DNA from: Bacillota bacterium
GTDB lineage: Bacteria > Bacillota > UBA4882 > UBA8346
Direction: 5' to 3'
Assembly (NCBI GenBank): GCA_003501365.1
Contig: DNPP01000081.1
Span: 1-7,852, forward strand
Length of the DNA stretch: 7,852 bases
Each line of letters begins with the position of its first letter. The first letter of the stretch is position 1. The position numbers and the translations under genes are program-made. Under the pieces are notes generated by a model. It was not told where the DNA came from. It ran no database searches and was given only the letters and a program-made list of their open reading frames with translations. This document shows, piece by piece, positions 1-5,545 of this stretch.

Positions 1-605
1 GCAATCATATAAGTAAATTGCTCTTTCTCCTGTTCCATATCCATACAAATACCCAATAGTTCCTGCGCTTTATAAACTGCACAAAGTCTTTCGCATACTC
101 CCTCCCGGTTGCATTCCGTCCAAAACGCGGGAATCCTTTTTAAATTTTCACCATCTCTGGTGCTGACTTTAAGCACTTTTCCTATGACCTGAAATGCTTC
201 TTTCTCCACTATTTTGTAGTCCATTTGTTGATCTCCTCTTAACGATAATTGAAATGAGATTCGCGGGAACGCTTTCAGTTTTTGACCGGACACCCGGGCT
301 GCGGTCGGACTGATCCCATGTAACTGCTTAAAAGCTTTGGCAAAGGATTCCGGTGTTTCATAACCGTATTTTAAGGCCACATCAATAACCTTGACTTGCC
401 GGACTGCTAATTCCTGTGCAGCCAAAGTAAGCCTGCGTTTGCGCAGATAGTCCATGACCGTAATGCCGGTAAGCATATGAAACATCCGTTGAAAATGAAA
501 GGACGAAGCATAGGCAATTCTGGAAACCTCGGCGATATCCAAAGGTTCTTCGATGTGTTTTTCCATATAATCAATAGCATCCGTCATTCTTTGCAGCCAC
601 TCCAA
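1..605 (-). CDS. AraC-family transcriptional regulator with GyrI-like effector domain (partial, C-terminus beyond window)
   Basis: The frame is open from a TTG at 605-603 to the left edge, giving 201 visible residues and no stop. Residues 10-104 form the AraC double helix-turn-helix: first helix pair about 24-43 (ASSFHFQRMF at 33-42), second about 73-95 (VIDVALKYGYETPESFAKAF at 73-92), then HGISPTAAR at 96-104. From Met128 (MDYKIVEKEAFQVIG) it matches the start of the GyrI-like/AraC effector-binding domain, which in this family binds small, often amphipathic or drug-like ligands. The TTG start is chosen because MEWLQRMTDAIDYMEKHI matches how these proteins normally begin; upstream is only a G-rich run (GGGGGCGGGG), a weak ribosome site, so initiation at Met7 is possible. 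The gene is divergent from the C45 hydrolase at 765 and is its likely regulator (inference). An internal ribosome site precedes Met128. The family call is firm; the ligand is unknown. Confidence 0.9.
   Translation of the reverse strand, partial: MEWLQRMTDAIDYMEKHIEEPLDIAEVSRIAYASSFHFQRMFHMLTGITVMDYLRKRRLTLAAQELAVRQVKVIDVALKYGYETPESFAKAFKQLHGISPTAARVSGQKLKAFPRISFQLSLRGDQQMDYKIVEKEAFQVIGKVLKVSTRDGENLKRIPAFWTECNREGVCERLCAVYKAQELLGICMDMEQEKEQFTYMI
225..240 (-). promoter_or_regulatory. Internal Shine-Dalgarno before Met128 of the AraC/GyrI gene
   Basis: On the minus strand AAGAGGAG (240-233) sits 8 nt before an in-frame ATG (224-222) that opens the GyrI-like domain. It is a better ribosome site than the one at the gene's own TTG start. 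It lies exactly at the domain boundary, so it could allow separate translation of the effector domain. It may equally be the by-product of codons for Arg-Gly-Asp in the linker. Seen in sequence; function is inference. Confidence 0.4.
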
Positions 606-637
606 AACGTTCCCCGCCCCCAGTCAAGATTAAGCTT

Positions 638-666
638 ATCATTTTATATAAAAACAATCCTGTCAT
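638..666 (-). promoter_or_regulatory. Candidate sigma-A promoter for the AraC/GyrI gene
   Basis: On the minus strand ATGACA (666-661; five of six matches to TTGACA) is followed after 17 nt by AATGAT (643-638; four of six matches to TATAAT). This would start transcription near 631 and leave a leader of about 25 nt. It lies back to back with the candidate promoter of the hydrolase gene. Prediction by eye only. Confidence 0.4.
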
Positions 667-701
667 TTTGTGCTTTGATTCGACAGGAATTTATCCTCAT
701 C

Positions 702-729
702 TTGTGATACGATTCTTAATAAATATCAT
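702..729 (+). promoter_or_regulatory. Candidate sigma-A promoter for the C45 hydrolase gene
   Basis: TTGTGA (702-707) and TATCAT (724-729) are separated by 16 nt, placing a start near 736. The ribosome site AAGGAG (752-757) then lies 7 nt before the ATG at 765. The -35 box is imperfect, as would suit a gene needing an AraC-type activator, but no clear paired activator site was recognised in the spacer. Confidence 0.4.
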
Positions 730-764
730 ATTATCCTAGAAAAAATCAATCAAGGAGAATAGAC

Positions 765-1922
765 ATGAGTGAAACTAAAATTCAAGAAATTACATTTCAA
801 AAGGTTATATTGGAAGGGACGGCTTATGAAGTTGGTAAGACTCAAGGTGAATGGATCCAAAAAGATTCGAATGCAGTTAAGTTCTTTACTTCACCACTTG
901 AAGGAGGATGTTATCCAACTCTTAAAGAAGCGGAACAAATGTTGAACTTCTTTGACCACTATTGCCCCGGATTAAATGATGAACTCCAGGGATTTGCCGA
1001 CGAACTTTGTGCACCGGTCGAGCATATGGTTTATTATCCCTTTTCATACTCCCGCGGCAACCCTGGTTGCCGCGGGAGCAATTGCAGCCATATGGCGCTT
1101 CTCCCCTCTGCCGCTTCGGACGGACACATTTATGTAGGCAGAAGCTATGAATGGAACCTTCAGGACGATTTCCGCCTCTGCACCACCCGTATTCATGGGA
1201 AAGCCGCCCATCTTGGTTTTTCCTTGCTACAGTTTGGCCGTATCGACGGAATCAACGAACACGGCCTATGTGTCACCATGTCCGCCGGATGTCCCCTTGT
1301 CCAGCCGGTCGAGGATGGATGCCGTTTTTGGGCGGTGATCCGGACAGTGCTTGATCGTTGCCACTCGGTGCCGGAAGCTTTGGATATTATCCAAAGTATT
1401 CCGATTTCGTTCCATCTCAACCTGATGATCACCGATAAGCATGGTGAAGCGGCGCTCATTGAAATCTTTTCTTCCAGACGTACCATCAAACGAATCGGAC
1501 CCAATACCAAAGAACAAACCCTATGGTCCACCAATCATTATAATCTTCCTGAAATGATTGAACACGATCACGGTCGAATGTGGATGTCGGTCGTTCGTTA
1601 TCAAAAAATCGCATCGGTTATCAAGAACCCTAGCGCACCCATAAGCAAAGAGCAATTACGCGAACTTTTATCAAAACCCGTTCCGGAAGGTCTATGCTGT
1701 CATTATTACCATGATTACTTCGGCACCCTCTGGTCGGAAATTTTTGACCTTACTACCGGGAGTGTCGAGGTTTGTTTTGGTTCTCCAGTGGTTAATATTT
1801 GGCATACCTTTGATCTAAGCGGTTTACCCGGTTTACAAGCCTACCCCGTCAAGTTTTCTTTGGAAACTCCCGCTCATCCCGAACAATTCTTCAAAAAAAT
1901 GGCGCCGGGAGTTGAAGAATAA
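765..1922 (+). CDS. C45-family autoproteolytic Ntn hydrolase/acyltransferase (penicillin acylase-like)
   Basis: The 385-residue product has the layout of the C45/acyl-CoA:6-aminopenicillanate acyltransferase group, Ntn hydrolases that cleave or transfer amide-linked acyl groups. Seen motifs: the N-terminal region with AYEVGKTQGEW (20-30); the candidate nucleophile Cys107 in GSNCSHM (104-110); GHIYVGRSYEWN (120-131) with the conserved Arg; GINEHGLCVTMSAG (162-175); WSTNHY (254-259) with the likely oxyanion Asn257; and a C-terminal TLWSEIFDLTTGSVEVCFGS (321-340). Family knowledge predicts self-cleavage just before Cys107, giving subunits of about 106 and 279 residues; here Asn precedes the Cys where the classic fungal enzyme has Gly. 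No signal peptide or membrane helix is seen, so it is probably cytoplasmic. The start has a good ribosome site, AAGGAG, 7 nt upstream. The substrate cannot be deduced. The first 200 bases look more AT-rich than the rest, and a 14-bp inverted repeat precedes the Cys107 codon. Confidence 0.88.
   Translation: MSETKIQEITFQKVILEGTAYEVGKTQGEWIQKDSNAVKFFTSPLEGGCYPTLKEAEQMLNFFDHYCPGLNDELQGFADELCAPVEHMVYYPFSYSRGNPGCRGSNCSHMALLPSAASDGHIYVGRSYEWNLQDDFRLCTTRIHGKAAHLGFSLLQFGRIDGINEHGLCVTMSAGCPLVQPVEDGCRFWAVIRTVLDRCHSVPEALDIIQSIPISFHLNLMITDKHGEAALIEIFSSRRTIKRIGPNTKEQTLWSTNHYNLPEMIEHDHGRMWMSVVRYQKIASVIKNPSAPISKEQLRELLSKPVPEGLCCHYYHDYFGTLWSEIFDLTTGSVEVCFGSPVVNIWHTFDLSGLPGLQAYPVKFSLETPAHPEQFFKKMAPGVEE
1049..1078. 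repeat. Perfect 14-bp inverted repeat inside the hydrolase gene
   Basis: CTCCCGCGGCAACC (1049-1062) and its exact reverse complement GGTTGCCGCGGGAG (1065-1078) are separated by CT only. In RNA this would make a very stable hairpin of about 13 pairs with a 4-nt loop. It encodes the segment around Ser-Arg-Gly-Asn-Pro-Gly-Cys-Arg-Gly and ends 4 nt before the codon of the candidate nucleophile Cys107 (1083-1085). No T-run follows, so it is not an intrinsic terminator. Confidence 0.85.
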
Positions 1923-2217
1923 ACGGTAATCAATCGAGATGCTCCGTCAAAGGGTTACTGCCGACCAATACCGCTATCCAAGGTTACCACTGTCTGCCAA
2001 TAAGCTGCTTCACCATTCCGGCAAATTACGGTTACTGATAGACGGAGAAGCAAATTTGCATTAGCCCATAGATGGCAAAATAACGGTTCCAGACCAATCA
2101 CCTATGCCCTCTTGGTATTACATCCGGTTTACAAAGCTACAACTCGTCTAGTATGTTTTTGGGCTACTACTTGGGATTTATCAAGCGTGATAAAATGGTA
2201 TCAGAATCGATTGCGAG
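1923..2217. other. Spacer with no supported gene or terminator
   Basis: No gene with a ribosome site and recognisable product is seen in these 295 bases, on either strand. A short frame at 1939-2064 (41 codons) lacks a ribosome site. A second forward frame is stop-free from about 2007 to past 2220 but has no start signal or family resemblance. No hairpin with a T-run follows the hydrolase gene. GGTTACTG occurs twice, and a 10-bp palindrome GCAAATTTGC lies at 2050-2059. The right end carries a candidate promoter for the cysteine-cluster gene. Confidence 0.5.
2188..2196 (+). promoter_or_regulatory. Candidate extended -10 promoter for the YkgJ-type gene
   Basis: TGATAAAAT is an extended -10 box (TG-N-TAAAAT). 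No good -35 box lies 16-18 nt upstream; TTGGGA at 2171-2176 is only 14 nt away. A start near 2203 would leave a leader of only about 15 nt before the ATG at 2218. Weak evidence. Confidence 0.3.
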
Positions 2218-2829
2218 ATGATATCGGATATGTTTGATTCAATAGAAGGTTTACCGGGACTCCGTAGGATCTATCAACAGATCGATAGGGAAGCCCGTAC
2301 TTTTGTGGAAAAAACAGCTCTGAAATGTCCCGAATGCTGCGGTCAATGTTGTTATACTTCCTCATCCAATATTGAGGTTACTATCTTGGAAATGATGTTG
2401 CCTGCCCTCGAACTTTGGAGAAAGGGAGAAGCACTGGCCATTATTGACAGGCTCACTAAAATATTCCCGGACTCGCATTGCATCTTTTTCAGCCCGCAAG
2501 AAGACCCGGGTAACGGGAGCGGAAGATGCAGCATATATCCAAACCGGGCACTCATCTGTCGACTTTTTGGAATATCCGGCAATCTGGATAAATATAAGAA
2601 AATAAGATTTTCCCCATGCCTTTGGATGCAAAAGGAAATGCCGGATCAAGAGATGCGGCTCAGGAGGATGCTTAAAAGCGGGTTAGTAATACCGGTATTT
2701 TCAACATACCGGTACCGGGTTTTGAGTTTAAATCCACTACTTGCAAGTGAATTATATCCCATCAATACCGCACTTGCCCTAGCCCTGCAAAGAGTGGGAT
2801 ATTATCGGCAATATAAGGGGACTGCATGA
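2218..2829 (+). CDS. YkgJ-family cysteine-cluster protein (probable zinc/iron-binding)
   Basis: The 203-residue product carries the CxxCxxCC-type signature. The N-terminal cluster KCPECCGQCCYT (36-47) has cysteines at 37, 40, 41, 44 and 45, and RCSIYPNRALICRLFG (103-118) adds Cys104 and Cys114 in the typical C-x-I-Y-x-x-R-x-x-x-C-R form. Cys88 and Cys134 may also contribute. The family is thought to bind zinc or an iron-sulfur cluster; its biochemical role is unsettled and none is claimed here. No signal peptide or membrane helix is seen, so it is probably cytoplasmic. The start is uncertain: neither ATG 2218 nor the in-frame ATG 2230 has a good ribosome site, and an in-frame stop at 2191-2193 excludes a longer form. 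The gene is convergent with the membrane-protein gene at 2903-3127, 73 bp away, with no visible terminator between them. Confidence 0.85.
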   Translation: MISDMFDSIEGLPGLRRIYQQIDREARTFVEKTALKCPECCGQCCYTSSSNIEVTILEMMLPALELWRKGEALAIIDRLTKIFPDSHCIFFSPQEDPGNGSGRCSIYPNRALICRLFGISGNLDKYKKIRFSPCLWMQKEMPDQEMRLRRMLKSGLVIPVFSTYRYRVLSLNPLLASELYPINTALALALQRVGYYRQYKGTA

Positions 2830-2902
2830 GCTCAACAATCAATAAATTAATTCAAAACAAATAACCGGTTGCCGAAAAGCATAGTAAAATAAATCCCCTG
2901 CC

Positions 2903-3127
2903 CTATTTAGTTGAGTGCTGTTCGGTTTTGGGTGTAACGCCTTTGAGTTGATCCGATTTCACGCTCAAGGCGTAGGCGGCGTAAAAGAGCGGAATACAAA
3001 CAATAATCAGGCCGATGGCTAAAAATTTATTTTCTTTTTTCAATCCGGCGATTCCGGTAATGAGACAAAAAAAGCCGCCAATCATCGCGAATGCCGCGAT
3101 AATACCATACAAAACAAAAGGTTTCAT
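2903..3127 (-). CDS. Small two-helix membrane protein, function unknown
   Basis: The 74-residue product has two hydrophobic stretches, about residues 6-28 (LYGIIAAFAMIGGFFCLITG) and 36-55 (LAIGLIIVCIPLFYAAYALS), joined by a short basic loop (KKENK, 30-34), then a hydrophilic tail rich in Lys, Thr and Gln. By the positive-inside rule the Lys-rich loop should be cytoplasmic, with both ends outside (inference). It is accepted as a real gene because GGAGG (3141-3137) lies 9 nt before the ATG and the composition is strongly membrane-like. I do not recognise the family. It follows rbsK on the same strand after 175 bp, but its own candidate promoter and the direct repeats upstream suggest separate control. 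No terminator is evident after the stop. Confidence 0.7.
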   Translation of the reverse strand: MKPFVLYGIIAAFAMIGGFFCLITGIAGLKKENKFLAIGLIIVCIPLFYAAYALSVKSDQLKGVTPKTEQHSTK

Positions 3128-3159
3128 GGGTCTAATCCTCCAATTATGCAGTAAGATGA

Positions 3160-3188
3160 TAAAAACAAAATGTGAAATTAATCGTCAA
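3160..3188 (-). promoter_or_regulatory. Candidate promoter for the small membrane-protein gene
   Basis: On the minus strand TTGACG (3188-3183; five of six matches to the -35 consensus) is followed by a T-rich stretch with TTTTAT about 18 nt later and TATCAT slightly further on. The leader would run to GGAGG at 3141-3137. The -10 choice is ambiguous. Confidence 0.3.
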
Positions 3189-3200
3189 AGATGGCATAAT

Positions 3201-3266
3201 ATTTTGCTATTTCGATAGTATCATCATCTTTTCCTGCCAATTTTGCTATTTGCTTCGATAGTTTCA
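3201..3266. repeat. Pair of imperfect direct repeats upstream of the membrane-protein gene
   Basis: Copy 1 (3201-3223) and copy 2 (3240-3266) share ATTTTGCTATTT, then CGATAGT, then one variable base and TCA. Copy 2 has four extra bases (GCTT) between the two blocks. The left blocks are 39 bp apart and the right blocks 43 bp, close to four helical turns. They sit just upstream of the candidate -35 box at 3188-3183, where an activator or repressor would bind. Copy 1 also contains the small inverted repeat CTAT-TTCG-ATAG. Confidence 0.65.
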
Positions 3267-3295
3267 CTACAGATGGAATCCGCCAGTTTTAACCG

Positions 3296-3327
3296 GGTGC
3301 TTTCATTTATCGATAAACGAAAGCACC
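3296..3327. repeat. Inverted repeat spanning the rbsK stop codon
   Basis: GGTGCTTTC (3296-3304) and TTTATC (3306-3311) pair with GATAAA (3312-3317) and GAAAGCACC (3319-3327), leaving one mismatch (A3305/C3318). This gives 16-bp arms with no spacer, centred in the last codons of rbsK, and includes its TGA (3305-3303). There is no T-run on either strand, so it is not a standard intrinsic terminator. It may protect the 3' end of the mRNA or be a protein-binding site. Confidence 0.75.
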
Positions 3328-4217
3328 TGCTCTAACGTTGGCATGGCGTTTTGAGCTCCTTTGGCCATTGTGGAAAGCGCCCCGACCGCGTTGGCAAATC
3401 GCACGCTTTCCTTTAACCCGTTTTCACGGGCCAAGGAAACCGCCAAACCCGCATTGAAAGAATCTCCAGCCCCAGTCGTATCAACGGCTTTCACTGTAGA
3501 ACCCGGACAATGAATAACATCCTTATCTGAGATAATATAGGCACCATCCTTGCCCGCTTTTACGATGATGGTCCCTACTCCTTTTTGTTGTAATAATGCG
3601 GCAGCTTCTTTTATATCGGTCAATGTGCCAATCTTCCTGCCGCTGACAATCGCCATCTCCATCTCGTTGGGTGTAATATAGTCAATATATTTAAAAATCT
3701 CGACCGGCAAAATCCGTGCCGGGGCAGGATCCAAAATTATTGTTTTACCGTGTTCTTTAAGCTTCTTCATGGCATAAAATACTGTTTCCAAAGGTATTTC
3801 GAGCTGAAAAAGAAAAATATCGTTTTCCAGCAACGAATCCAATTGCCCATCGATAAATTGGGAATCAACTCTCCCGTTGGCACCGGGAACAATCACGATA
3901 TGGTTTTCCCCCATACCATCCACTTCAATCACAGCTATACCGGTTGAAACACCCGAATCAACAAATACGCCGTCCGATTTGACTCCATTTTCCCTTAAAT
4001 TAGCAATTGACTGTTGGCCATACATATCGTCACCAACTTTACCCACCATCCTGACGTCTGCTTGTAATCTTCCGGCAGCAACCGCTTGATTGGCTCCTTT
4101 GCCTCCCGGATAAGTGTGAAATTCCTTGCCGTTTAATGTCTCACCCGGCTGCGGAAAGCGATCGGTTGTAACAACCAAGTCCATATTGATACTGCCGACT
4201 ACACAAATCTTTTTCAT
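3303..4217 (-). CDS. rbsK: Ribokinase (PfkB family)
   Basis: The 304-residue product is full length for ribokinase, the cytoplasmic enzyme that phosphorylates D-ribose with ATP to ribose 5-phosphate for the pentose phosphate pathway and nucleotide synthesis. Seen motifs: GSINMD (8-13) at the sugar site; PGGKGANQA (37-45), the first PfkB signature; GKVGDD (59-64); DPAPA (163-167); TPNEMEM (182-188); VKAGKDGAY (219-227); and DTTGAGDSFNAG (246-257), the second signature with catalytic base Asp252 and the anion hole. GGGAGGAG (4234-4227) lies 9 nt before the ATG. It follows the LacI-type gene by 128 bp on the same strand and is probably co-transcribed. No ribose transporter or RbsD is in the window, so the sugar may come from nucleoside breakdown or an unlinked transporter (inference). 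The ribokinase call is strong; other furanose substrates cannot be excluded. Confidence 0.94.
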   Translation of the reverse strand: MKKICVVGSINMDLVVTTDRFPQPGETLNGKEFHTYPGGKGANQAVAAGRLQADVRMVGKVGDDMYGQQSIANLRENGVKSDGVFVDSGVSTGIAVIEVDGMGENHIVIVPGANGRVDSQFIDGQLDSLLENDIFLFQLEIPLETVFYAMKKLKEHGKTIILDPAPARILPVEIFKYIDYITPNEMEMAIVSGRKIGTLTDIKEAAALLQQKGVGTIIVKAGKDGAYIISDKDVIHCPGSTVKAVDTTGAGDSFNAGLAVSLARENGLKESVRFANAVGALSTMAKGAQNAMPTLEQVLSFIDK

Positions 4218-4345
4218 TTTCGAAAGCTCCTCCCAATGTAATCTCCTAAAAAGTGACTCCGGATTTTAATATGATATTGGCATACGAAGTGCTCTCCCCG
4301 GTCCGGATACATGCCTTGGCGTTCTTGGTCATACTTTTGAATTTT

Positions 4346-5353
4346 TTATTGGCGGGTGGTTTCCCGGAAAATCAATTCCGGTTTCAAATAAATATTATTT
4401 TGCTGTAACTCTTGACCTTCAATCAAGTCAATCAACATTTCCGCCCCCAAAGCCCCCATATCGTAGGTGGGTTGAGCCACAGTTGAAAGGGCCGGTTCAA
4501 TCAAGGCCGACAAATCGATATTATCAAAACCGATAATTTCCACACTGGCGGGCACTTTGATATGCTGTTTTTTCAAAGCCTTCAACGCCCCAATCGCGAT
4601 CATGTCATTACCGGCAAACACCGCGGAAAAAGGGATATTGTCTGTCAATAACTGTTCGACAAATTTCCTACCACTTTCAAGATGATACTCACCCTCCCGG
4701 ATTAATTGATAATCAATTGGAACACCCCTATCAAAATGAGCCTTTTGGAAACCTTGAAAACGCTGCCAAGCGGTAGTGACCGAAAAAGGGCCGGAGATAA
4801 AAACAATACGTACATGCCCGTTTTTTAACAGGTAACTTGTTGCCCGATAAGCTCCTTCTTCATTATCCAAAAAAACGCCCGCCTCCTGTTCCATCCCTTC
4901 AATATAACGATCCAATAAGGTAAACGGAATGTTGCTGTCTTTCAACATCTGACACTGGATGTTTGATCTGGACATACTGGAAGTTAAAATCACACCGTCG
5001 ACGCTTTTTTTAATAAATGCATTGATATAATTCTTTTCCTTTTCCAAACTATTGTCCGAGTTACAAAGAAACAAATTATAACCGCGTTTTAATGCGGCAT
5101 CTTCGGCACCCCGTGCTAACTGCGGAAAAAAAGGATTAGCGATATCGGGGATAATCAGACCGATGGACTGAATCCGTTTGGTGACCAATCCTCTAGCGAT
5201 CAGACTGGGTTGGTAATTCATTTCCTTGATAATATTTAAAATCTTTTGTTTAGTCTCCTCCCCAACCCCCTCCGATTTATTATTAATCACTCTAGAGACG
5301 GTGGCCTTGGAAACATTAGCGCATTTGGCAATATCAGAAATCGTCGTGGCCAT
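4346..5353 (-). CDS. LacI-family transcriptional repressor (probable RbsR-type)
   Basis: The 335-residue product has the standard LacI layout. The N-terminal helix-turn-helix ISDIAKCANVSKATVSRVIN occupies 5-24, the hinge helix PSLIARGLVT 49-58, and a periplasmic-binding-protein-like sugar domain 62-335. Candidate effector contacts are NPFF (73-76), LLDR (146-149), WQRFQGF (196-202), GND (248-250) and GFDNID (275-280). The C-terminal LIFRETTRQ (327-335) is typical. GAGG (5363-5360) lies 6 nt before the ATG. Ribokinase follows directly, so it probably senses ribose or a related sugar and controls lacI-rbsK; rbsR would be the natural name, but the ligand is not proved by sequence. The upstream palindrome with two AACCGGTT boxes over its candidate promoter strongly suggests autorepression: a central CpG in an AT-flanked palindrome is typical of LacI-family operators. 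Confidence 0.93.
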   Translation of the reverse strand: MATTISDIAKCANVSKATVSRVINNKSEGVGEETKQKILNIIKEMNYQPSLIARGLVTKRIQSIGLIIPDIANPFFPQLARGAEDAALKRGYNLFLCNSDNSLEKEKNYINAFIKKSVDGVILTSSMSRSNIQCQMLKDSNIPFTLLDRYIEGMEQEAGVFLDNEEGAYRATSYLLKNGHVRIVFISGPFSVTTAWQRFQGFQKAHFDRGVPIDYQLIREGEYHLESGRKFVEQLLTDNIPFSAVFAGNDMIAIGALKALKKQHIKVPASVEIIGFDNIDLSALIEPALSTVAQPTYDMGALGAEMLIDLIEGQELQQNNIYLKPELIFRETTRQ

Positions 5354-5374
5354 AATGGTCCTCGAGCCTCACTT

Positions 5375-5415
5375 CAATTTAAGTAACCGGTTTACTAAAC
5401 CGGTTACTTAAATTG
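5375..5415. promoter_or_regulatory. Perfect 41-bp palindromic operator with two AACCGGTT boxes
   Basis: Twenty bases on each side of C5395 are exact reverse complements of each other. Within the palindrome are two LacI-type boxes, AACCGGTT at 5385-5392 and 5398-5405, with centres 13 bp apart and written as AGTAACCGGTTTACT and ACTAAACCGGTTACT. The element overlaps the candidate -10 box and start site of the LacI-type gene and ends 22 bp before its ATG, so repressor bound there would block transcription. The symmetry is directly visible; binding by the adjacent repressor is inference. Confidence 0.85.
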
Positions 5416-5420
5416 TAACA
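5412..5420 (-). promoter_or_regulatory. Candidate extended -10 promoter for the lacI-rbsK unit
   Basis: On the minus strand TGT-TACAAT is an extended -10 box with TACAAT at 5417-5412 (five of six matches). The -35 region 17 nt upstream (TGGTAA) is poor. The predicted start near 5405 falls inside the palindrome, consistent with repression by blocking. Confidence 0.45.
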
Positions 5421-5477
5421 TGCCGGTAGCATTTTTACCAGAAATTTTAGCAATCATTGGTTAATGAGAAACAATGT

Positions 5478-5525
5478 AAAAATAGCCACCCCTAAAATTA
5501 AATTCCTTTAGGAGTGGCTATTTTT
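5478..5525 (-). terminator. Rho-independent terminator of htpG
   Basis: The 19-nt arms 5507-5525 and 5478-5496 pair with one exception around a 10-nt loop, with the core GCCACTCC/GGGGTGGC. Read on the minus strand the odd position is a G-U wobble and the stem runs into TTTTT, so it is a good terminator for htpG, whose stop lies about 20 nt before it. Read on the plus strand the same position is an A-C mismatch, but a run of seven T follows, so weaker bidirectional function is possible. Confidence 0.93.
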
Positions 5526-5545
5526 TTAAATACAATTTTCCAGGA

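Noticed and set aside
477..707. Forward 76-codon open frame overlapping the AraC/GyrI gene
   Set aside because: It lies opposite the conserved AraC DNA-binding domain and its upstream region; the product looks like antisense noise.
1193..1534. Reverse-strand open frames (up to 113 codons) inside the hydrolase gene
   Set aside because: They lie wholly opposite a well-supported gene, resemble no family, and have no convincing ribosome site; they are frame shadows.
1815..1840. Tandem CGGTTTAC repeat near the end of the hydrolase gene
   Set aside because: It encodes the repeated Gly-Leu-Pro-Gly-Leu peptide and is explained by coding.
1939..2064. 41-codon forward frame after the hydrolase gene
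   Set aside because: No ribosome site, no recognisable product, and such a length is expected by chance.
2007..2234. Stop-free forward stretch of about 75 codons before the cysteine-cluster gene, considered as a gene remnant
   Set aside because: No start signal, composition not clearly protein-like, no family resemblance, and it is not in frame with the downstream gene.
2688..2699. Palindrome AATACCGGTATT, followed by further CCGG repeats
   Set aside because: It lies inside the coding sequence of the cysteine-cluster gene and differs from the operator core AACCGGTT; CCGG is frequent throughout the window.
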